Positions 28,237-33,171 of a DNA stretch of 33,171 nt are shown one piece after another. The position numbers and the translations under genes were made by a program. The stretch lies in the NCBI GenBank assembly GCA_028869315.1, contig JAGWSV010000118.1:1-33171 (forward strand). Direction: 5' to 3'. The DNA is from Rhodospirillales bacterium. GTDB taxonomy: Bacteria; Pseudomonadota; Alphaproteobacteria; Acetobacterales; Acetobacteraceae. Positions within the stretch are counted from its first letter, which is position 1. Every line of letters starts with the position of its first letter. Under the pieces are notes generated by a model. It had not been told where the DNA came from, ran no database searches, and saw only the letters and a program-made list of their open reading frames with translations.

Positions 28237-28997
28237 CCGCGTATCTCGAGGTCTGCGGCGTCACTCATAACTTCGGCGGGCTGCAGGCCCTGAACGACTG
28301 CGCCTTCGCCATTTCCCAAGGCGGCATCACCTGCCTCGTCGGCCCCAACGGTGCCGGCAAGACGACGATCTTCAACGTCATCACCGGCTTCCTGCGCCCC
28401 GATACCGGGCGCGTCGGGTTCCGCGGCCGCACCCTCAGCGGTCTCGCGCCGCAGGCGATCGTGCACGCCGGGATCGCCCGCAGCTTCCAGAACCTGCGGC
28501 TGTTCACCGACCTCACCGCCTGTGACAACGTCATGCTGGCGCTGCCCGACCGGGCCGGCGAAACGCCGTTCGGCGCGTTGTTCCGGCCCTTCGCCACCGC
28601 CCGCAGCGACCGCAGGCGCCGTGCCGACGCGCTGGAGCGGCTCGATCACGTCGGGCTCGCCGCGCGCGCCGACGAGCGGGTGCGCAACCTCTCCTACGGC
28701 GAGCAGAAACTGCTCACCATCGCCCGGCTGCTGGCCACGGGAGCCGAGTTGCTGCTGCTCGACGAACCGGCCTCCGGCCTTGCCGCCGGGGCGCTCGACC
28801 AGGTGATGGTGCTGCTGCGCCGCCTGCGCGGCGAGGGCAAGACGCTGCTCGTGGTCGAGCACAACACCCGGGTGGTCCAGCAGATCGCCGACGAGGTGCT
28901 GTTCCTCCATCAGGGCCACCTGCTGGCGCAGGGCCCGCCGGCGCGGATCATCGCCGACCCCGCGCTGGCGGAGATCTATTTCGGTGGCGCGCTGTGA
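28233..28997 (+). CDS. Liv-type ABC transporter ATPase (LivG family), second operon
   Basis: A 254-residue ATPase. Walker A GPNGAGKT is at residues 37-44, the signature is LSYGEQKLLTIARLL, Walker B is LLLLDEPASGL, and the switch is VVEHNTRVVQQIAD (an Asn follows the His where Asp is common). GTG start in a GTGA overlap with the permease stop; the next ATPase begins in the same way. The alternative starts would cut into the first strand. Confidence 0.92.
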   Translation: MTAYLEVCGVTHNFGGLQALNDCAFAISQGGITCLVGPNGAGKTTIFNVITGFLRPDTGRVGFRGRTLSGLAPQAIVHAGIARSFQNLRLFTDLTACDNVMLALPDRAGETPFGALFRPFATARSDRRRRADALERLDHVGLAARADERVRNLSYGEQKLLTIARLLATGAELLLLDEPASGLAAGALDQVMVLLRRLRGEGKTLLVVEHNTRVVQQIADEVLFLHQGHLLAQGPPARIIADPALAEIYFGGAL

Positions 28998-29689
28998 TCC
29001 TGGAACTGGAAGCCATCGCCGCCGGCTACGGCGCCAAGACCGTGGTTTCGGACCTGACGTTCCGGGTGGCCGCGGGCGAGATCGTGGCGCTGCTCGGCCA
29101 TAACGGCGCCGGCAAGACGACCACGCTGAAGACCGCCATGGGGCTGATCACGCCGCGCGCCGGCATGGTCCGGCTTGCCGGCGCGCCCCTCACCCGCGCG
29201 CCCGTCGCCGAACGGGTGGCGCGCGGCCTGCGGCTGCTTCCGGAGGGACGCGGCATCTTTCCCGATCTGACGGTGGCCGAGAACATCGATGTCGTGGCGG
29301 CGCGGCTCGCCGGACGCGGCGCGATGTTCGCGCCCGCCGATCTGTATCGGCTGCTGCCGGTGCTGGAGGAGCGCCGGGGCACCCGCGCGGGCAGCATGAG
29401 CGGCGGGCAGCAGCAGATGCTCGCCTTCGCGCTGGCGATCCTGGGCACGCCGCGCTGCCTGCTGCTCGACGAGCCCTCCATCGGTCTGGCGCCGAACCTG
29501 GTGGAACGATTGTTCGCCGAGATTCGCAACGTCTGCCGCGCCCACGGCGTCGCCGCGGTGCTGGTGGAGCAGAACGTGGCCGCGGCGATGGCCCTGGCCG
29601 ACCGGGTGGTGATCATGAACGGCGGCCGGGTGGTGTTCGACGGCACGCCGCAGGCGGCGCGCGAGTCGAACCTGTGGGAGCATTTCTGA
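28994..29689 (+). CDS. Liv-type ABC transporter ATPase (LivF family), second operon
   Basis: A 231-residue ATPase completing the second transporter. Walker A GHNGAGKT is at residues 35-42, the signature is MSGGQQQMLAFALAIL (Met in place of the usual Leu), Walker B is CLLLDEPSIGL, and LLPEGRGIFPDLTV is the typical LivF Q-loop region. It has a GTG start in a GTGA overlap and no C-terminal extension, unlike the first operon's LivF. Ends 25 bases from the convergent threonine ammonia-lyase stop. Confidence 0.92.
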   Translation: MILELEAIAAGYGAKTVVSDLTFRVAAGEIVALLGHNGAGKTTTLKTAMGLITPRAGMVRLAGAPLTRAPVAERVARGLRLLPEGRGIFPDLTVAENIDVVAARLAGRGAMFAPADLYRLLPVLEERRGTRAGSMSGGQQQMLAFALAILGTPRCLLLDEPSIGLAPNLVERLFAEIRNVCRAHGVAAVLVEQNVAAAMALADRVVIMNGGRVVFDGTPQAARESNLWEHF

Positions 29690-29714
29690 GCGCGGCGGCG
29701 CGGTCCCGCGCCGG

Positions 29715-30911
29715 TCAGACCCGCCGCACCACGTAGCATTCCGCCAGCGCGGCGACGATCGCATCCGCATGCGCGGAGTCCCGCGCCTCCACCATCACTT
29801 CCAGCTCGGCGGCCTGGACCGAGGCGGCGGCGAACAGCCGCTGGTGCGACACTTCGATGATGTTGCCGCCGGATCCGCCGATCCTTCCCGCGATGTCGGC
29901 CAGCACGCCCGGACGGTCCGGGATCTGCATGTGCAGCCGCAACAGCCGCCCGTCGCGCAGCAGGCAGCGCAGCAGCACGTTGGACAGGATGCGGGCGTCG
30001 ATGTTGCCGCCGCAGACCGGCACGCCGACGCGCCGCCCGGCGAAACGTTCTGGATAGGCAAGAAGAGCGGCGAGCGCGGCGGCGCCGGCGCCCTCGGCCA
30101 CCACCTTCGCGCCTTCGGCCAGCAGCCCGATCGCCTGCTCGATCGCGCGTTCCGGCACCACCAGCACCGGGACCGCGAGCGCGCGCAGCACGGCGAGCGG
30201 CGCTTCGCCGACATCGCGCACGGCGATCCCCTCGGCGATCGTCGGGCCGCCGACCGCGACCGCCTGCCCGGCCAGGCGCTGCGCCATGGCGGCGAATCCT
30301 TCCACCTCGACGCCGAACACCGCGATGTCGGGGCGCAGCCCGCGCGCCACCGTGGCACAGCCGGCCAGCAATCCGCCGCCACCCACGGGGACCACCAGGG
30401 TGTCGATCTCCGGCGCGTCCGCCAGCAGTTCGAGCGCGAGGGTCCCCTGCCCCGCGATCACCGCGGGATCGTCATACGGGTGGATGAACACCAGCCCATC
30501 GCGCGCCGCCAGCGCATGGGCATGCGCGGCGGCTTCGGCCAGGGTCTCTCCGTGCAGCACCACCTGCGCGCCCCAGGCGGCCGTGCGGGTCACCTTGGTG
30601 GCCGGCGTGAAGCTCGGCATGACGATGGTCGCGGCGATACCGAGGCGGGACGCGTGGCGCGCCACCGCCTGGGCATGGTTGCCGGCGGACATCGCGATCA
30701 CCCCGCAGGCGCGTTCCGCGGCCGAGAGCAGGGCAAGGCGGTTCGCCGCCCCACGCTCCTTGAAGGCGCCGGTCACCTGCAGATTGTCGAGCTTGAGCAC
30801 GACCTCGGCACCGGTCGCGCGCGACACCGCGTCCGCGGCTAGCACGGGGGTGCGCCGCACCGCGCCCGCGATGCGGCCGGCGGCGGCCTCGACATCGGCG
30901 AGCGTGATCAT
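29715..30911 (-). CDS. ilvA: Threonine ammonia-lyase (threonine dehydratase) with ACT domain
   Basis: A 398-residue PLP enzyme converting threonine to 2-oxobutanoate and ammonia. The PLP lysine is Lys51 in TGAFKERGAANR, the phosphate-binding loop is VPVGGGGLLAG, and SAGNHAQAVA is the substrate Asn loop. A single C-terminal ACT domain (about residues 325-398, LRLHMQIPDRPGVLADIAGRI) suggests allosteric control. The length and single ACT domain fit the shorter threonine ammonia-lyase class (TdcB/IlvA short form), so biosynthetic or catabolic use is open. ATG 30911 gives the family-like start ITLADVEAAAGRI; a GTG at 30926 would add five residues. It lies 51 bases downstream of greA on the same strand. 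Confidence 0.9.
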   Translation of the reverse strand: MITLADVEAAAGRIAGAVRRTPVLAADAVSRATGAEVVLKLDNLQVTGAFKERGAANRLALLSAAERACGVIAMSAGNHAQAVARHASRLGIAATIVMPSFTPATKVTRTAAWGAQVVLHGETLAEAAAHAHALAARDGLVFIHPYDDPAVIAGQGTLALELLADAPEIDTLVVPVGGGGLLAGCATVARGLRPDIAVFGVEVEGFAAMAQRLAGQAVAVGGPTIAEGIAVRDVGEAPLAVLRALAVPVLVVPERAIEQAIGLLAEGAKVVAEGAGAAALAALLAYPERFAGRRVGVPVCGGNIDARILSNVLLRCLLRDGRLLRLHMQIPDRPGVLADIAGRIGGSGGNIIEVSHQRLFAAASVQAAELEVMVEARDSAHADAIVAALAECYVVRRV

Positions 30912-30962
30912 GCCCCGCGCGCCCACGCCCGCCGCGGCCGGGCGGCGTTCATGCCGGGCCGC

Positions 30963-31436
30963 TCACGAGAAGCGGATTTCGAGGATCTCGTAGGACCGGT
31001 CGCCGCCGGGCGCCGGCACGGAAACCGACTCGCCCACCTTCTTGCCGATCAGCGCCTTCGCCAGCGGCGAGGTGATGGACAACCGGCCGAGCTTGATGTC
31101 GGCCTCGTGCAGCCCGACGATCTGGTAGCTGGCTTCGCGGTCGCTTTCCTCGTCGACCAGGCGCACCACGGCGCCGAACTTCACGTGCTCCCCCGACAAT
31201 TGGGAGATGTCGATCACCTCGGCCGAGCCGATCACCTCCTCCAGCTCGGCGATCCGCCCCTCGATGAAGGACTGCCGCTCGCGCGCGGCGTGATACTCGG
31301 CGTTCTCCGACAGGTCACCGTGGGCGCGCGCCTCCGCGATCTGGCGGATGATCGAGGGACGCTCGACGCCCTTCAACTGGCGGAGCTCCTCCTCCAGCCG
31401 TTGCAGGCCGGGCGCGGTCATCGGAAACTTCTGCAC
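30963..31436 (-). CDS. greA: Transcription elongation factor GreA
   Basis: A 157-residue protein, the normal GreA length. The N-terminal coiled coil (residues about 8-75) contains the tip sequence [16 protein letters not shown] with the acidic residues that stimulate RNA cleavage by backtracked polymerase. The C-terminal FKBP-like domain includes [20 protein letters not shown] and ends YEILEIRF. It lies 86 bases after carB on the same strand, as in many Alphaproteobacteria. The ATG at 31436 is favoured by family alignment ([17 protein letters not shown]); a second Met at residue 6 is the usual shorter start and is also possible. Confidence 0.96.
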   Translation of the reverse strand: MQKFPMTAPGLQRLEEELRQLKGVERPSIIRQIAEARAHGDLSENAEYHAARERQSFIEGRIAELEEVIGSAEVIDISQLSGEHVKFGAVVRLVDEESDREASYQIVGLHEADIKLGRLSITSPLAKALIGKKVGESVSVPAPGGDRSYEILEIRFS

Positions 31437-31489
31437 GGCGGGTGTCCCTCACGCATAAGCCGGATACGGGTACGGCAACGCCCCCCGAT

Positions 31490-31513
31490 AGCGGCCGGGC
31501 AAGCCCGGTCGCT
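31490..31513 (-). terminator. Hairpin between carB and greA
   Basis: AGCGGCCGGGC (31490-31500) pairs with GCCCGGTCGCT (31503-31513) around a 2-nt loop, eleven pairs with one imperfect pair. It follows the carB stop by ten bases on the minus strand. There is no U-tract, so partial termination or RNA processing before greA is more likely than full stop. Confidence 0.45.
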
Positions 31514-31522
31514 CGGGAAGCG

Positions 31523-33171
31523 TCAGAACGATCCGCGGAAATAGGACTGCAGGGGCGCCACTTCAAGCGTGCCGGCGCGCAGCGCGGCGATTGCGTGCAC
31601 CGCGGCCCGCGCGCCGGCCATCGTGGTGTAGTGCGGCACGCCGTGGGTGAGCGCGCTGCGGCGGATGGCGAAGCTGTCGGCCACCGATTGCGGGCCGGAG
31701 GCGGTGTTGATCACCAGCTGCACCTCGCCCGACAGGATCGCGTCGACGCAATGCGGCCGGCCTTCCAGCACCTTGTTCACCACGCCCACGGCAAGCCCGG
31801 CGTCGCGGATGGTGGCGGCGGTGCCGCGGGTGGCCAGGATGGCAAAGCCCATCTCCGCCAGCCGCCGCGCCAGCGCCGGAACCGCCCGCTTGTCGGTATC
31901 CTTGACCGAGAGGAACACGGTGCCCGCCTGCGGCAGGATCACCCCGGCGCCGAGCTGGGACTTGGCGAAGGCACGCTCGAAGCTGGAATCGAGCCCCATC
32001 ACCTCGCCGGTGGATTTCATCTCCGGGCCGAGGATGGTGTCCACCTCGGGGAAGCGGGCGAACGGGAACACCGCCTCCTTCACCGCCACGTGCGGCGCCA
32101 CGCCCTGGTCGTCGAGCCGGAAATCGGCGAGCCGCGCGCCGGCCATCACCTGCGCGCCGACCTTCGCCACCGCCACCCCGGTCGCCTTGGCGACGAACGG
32201 CACGGTGCGGGAGGCGCGCGGGTTCACTTCCAGCACGTAGATCTCGTCGTCCTTGATCGCGTACTGCACATTCATCAGCCCGACCACGCCGAGCGCGCGG
32301 GCCATCGCCTCGGTCTCGGCCTTGAGCTCGGTGACGGTGGCGGGCGACAGCGTGTAGGGCGGCAGGGCGCAGGCGGAATCGCCGGAATGGATGCCGGCTT
32401 CCTCGATATGCTCCATCACGCCGGCGACATAGACGGTCTCGCCGTCGCAGATGCAATCGACATCGACCTCGATCGCGTCGTTCAGGTAGCGGTCGATGAG
32501 AACAGGATTGTCTCCCGAGACGCGGACCGCCTCGCGCATGTAGCGGTGCAGCCCGGTGCGGTCATGGACGATCTCCATCGCCCTGCCGCCGAGCACGTAG
32601 CTCGGGCGGATCACCACCGGATAGGTGACGCGCTCGGCGATCGCCTCGGCCTCGGCGGCCGAGCGGGCGATGCCGTTCTCCGGCTGGCGCAGGCCGAGCC
32701 GGTGCAGGAGCTGCTGGAAGCGTTCGCGGTCCTCGGCGACGTCGATCGCGTCCGCGCTGGTGCCGAGGATCGGGATGCCGGCCTTCGACAGCGCCTGGGA
32801 CAGTTTCAGCGGCGTCTGCCCGCCGTACTGCACGATGCAGCCGAGCAGCGTGCCCGCCTGCTGCTCGCGCCGGACCAGGGCGATCACGTCCTCGGCGGTC
32901 AGCGGCTCGAAATACAGCCGGTCGGAGGTGTCGTAGTCGGTGGAGACCGTTTCCGGGTTGCAATTGACCATGATCGTCTCATAGCCGGCCTCGGCCAGCG
33001 CATAGGCGGCATGGACGCAGCAATAGTCGAACTCGATCCCCTGCCCGATCCGGTTCGGGCCGCCGCCCAGGATGACGACCTTCCGCCGATCGGAAATCTC
33101 CGCCTCGTCGACCGGCTCGCCGAACAAAGGTCCTTCGTAGGTCGAGTAGAGATAGGGCGTGGTCGCGTCGA
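31523..33171 (-). CDS. carB: Carbamoyl-phosphate synthase large subunit, C-terminal half (partial)
   Basis: The frame is open to the window edge, so about 549 C-terminal residues of a protein usually near 1,080 are seen. Visible parts are the second ATP-grasp domain ([54 protein letters not shown]) and the C-terminal MGS-like regulatory domain ([54 protein letters not shown]). CarB makes carbamoyl phosphate for arginine and pyrimidine synthesis with ammonia from CarA. All domains seen look intact. greA follows downstream. Confidence 0.97.
   Translation of the reverse strand, partial: DATTPYLYSTYEGPLFGEPVDEAEISDRRKVVILGGGPNRIGQGIEFDYCCVHAAYALAEAGYETIMVNCNPETVSTDYDTSDRLYFEPLTAEDVIALVRREQQAGTLLGCIVQYGGQTPLKLSQALSKAGIPILGTSADAIDVAEDRERFQQLLHRLGLRQPENGIARSAAEAEAIAERVTYPVVIRPSYVLGGRAMEIVHDRTGLHRYMREAVRVSGDNPVLIDRYLNDAIEVDVDCICDGETVYVAGVMEHIEEAGIHSGDSACALPPYTLSPATVTELKAETEAMARALGVVGLMNVQYAIKDDEIYVLEVNPRASRTVPFVAKATGVAVAKVGAQVMAGARLADFRLDDQGVAPHVAVKEAVFPFARFPEVDTILGPEMKSTGEVMGLDSSFERAFAKSQLGAGVILPQAGTVFLSVKDTDKRAVPALARRLAEMGFAILATRGTAATIRDAGLAVGVVNKVLEGRPHCVDAILSGEVQLVINTASGPQSVADSFAIRRSALTHGVPHYTTMAGARAAVHAIAALRAGTLEVAPLQSYFRGSF

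Overview
The window is very GC-rich DNA with strong G/C preference at third codon positions. It holds an ordinary, densely packed alphaproteobacterial chromosome segment. The carB-greA neighbourhood, a ybbA-like/tesA divergent pair, DUF374 and ThpR proteins, and two high-affinity Liv-type ABC operons all fit an Alphaproteobacterium. Rhodospirillales/Acetobacteraceae is my best guess, made from gene style and not from a marker gene. I saw no rRNA, tRNA, CRISPR array, transposase or phage gene.

Layout. (1) 1-4145: the 3' end of a repetitive, Gly/Ala/Thr-rich, RTX-like secreted protein, then a GT4 glycosyltransferase translationally coupled to an FkbM-type methyltransferase; this is a cell-surface or glycan region. 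(2) 4146-15035: a long same-strand catabolic block. It has a Tat-exported Liv-type binding protein, two permeases and two ATPases, followed by an AtuA (DUF1446) protein, its detached small partner, an SDR dehydrogenase, a HisD-like zinc dehydrogenase and an acyl-CoA synthetase. Most junctions are 1-4 base overlaps, so it reads as one uptake-plus-degradation module of unknown substrate. (3) 15036-17935: a multi-hairpin palindromic element, an orphan LolD/YbbA-like ATPase divergent from a TesA esterase with start codons sharing one CATG, then ThpR and a metallophosphatase. (4) 17942-25146: single enzymes on both strands: GMC oxidoreductase, DUF374 acyltransferase, type II haloacid dehalogenase-like protein, tartrate dehydrogenase-like enzyme, a second FkbM-like methyltransferase, a broken SDR gene and a TauD/TfdA dioxygenase. 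(5) 25361-29689: a second complete Liv operon, this one with a Sec-type binding protein. (6) 29715-33171, minus strand: carB (partial), greA and threonine ammonia-lyase.

The best candidate for an undescribed system is the first Liv operon with its five enzymes. The small-scale structures most worth checking are a 17-bp perfect palindrome inside the tesA signal sequence, a 16-bp stem-loop between binding protein and permease, a 104-bp nested-hairpin element that ends inside a stop codon, and a 12-bp tandem repeat in the acyl-CoA synthetase N terminus. Product calls rest on motifs read by eye; no database search was possible.
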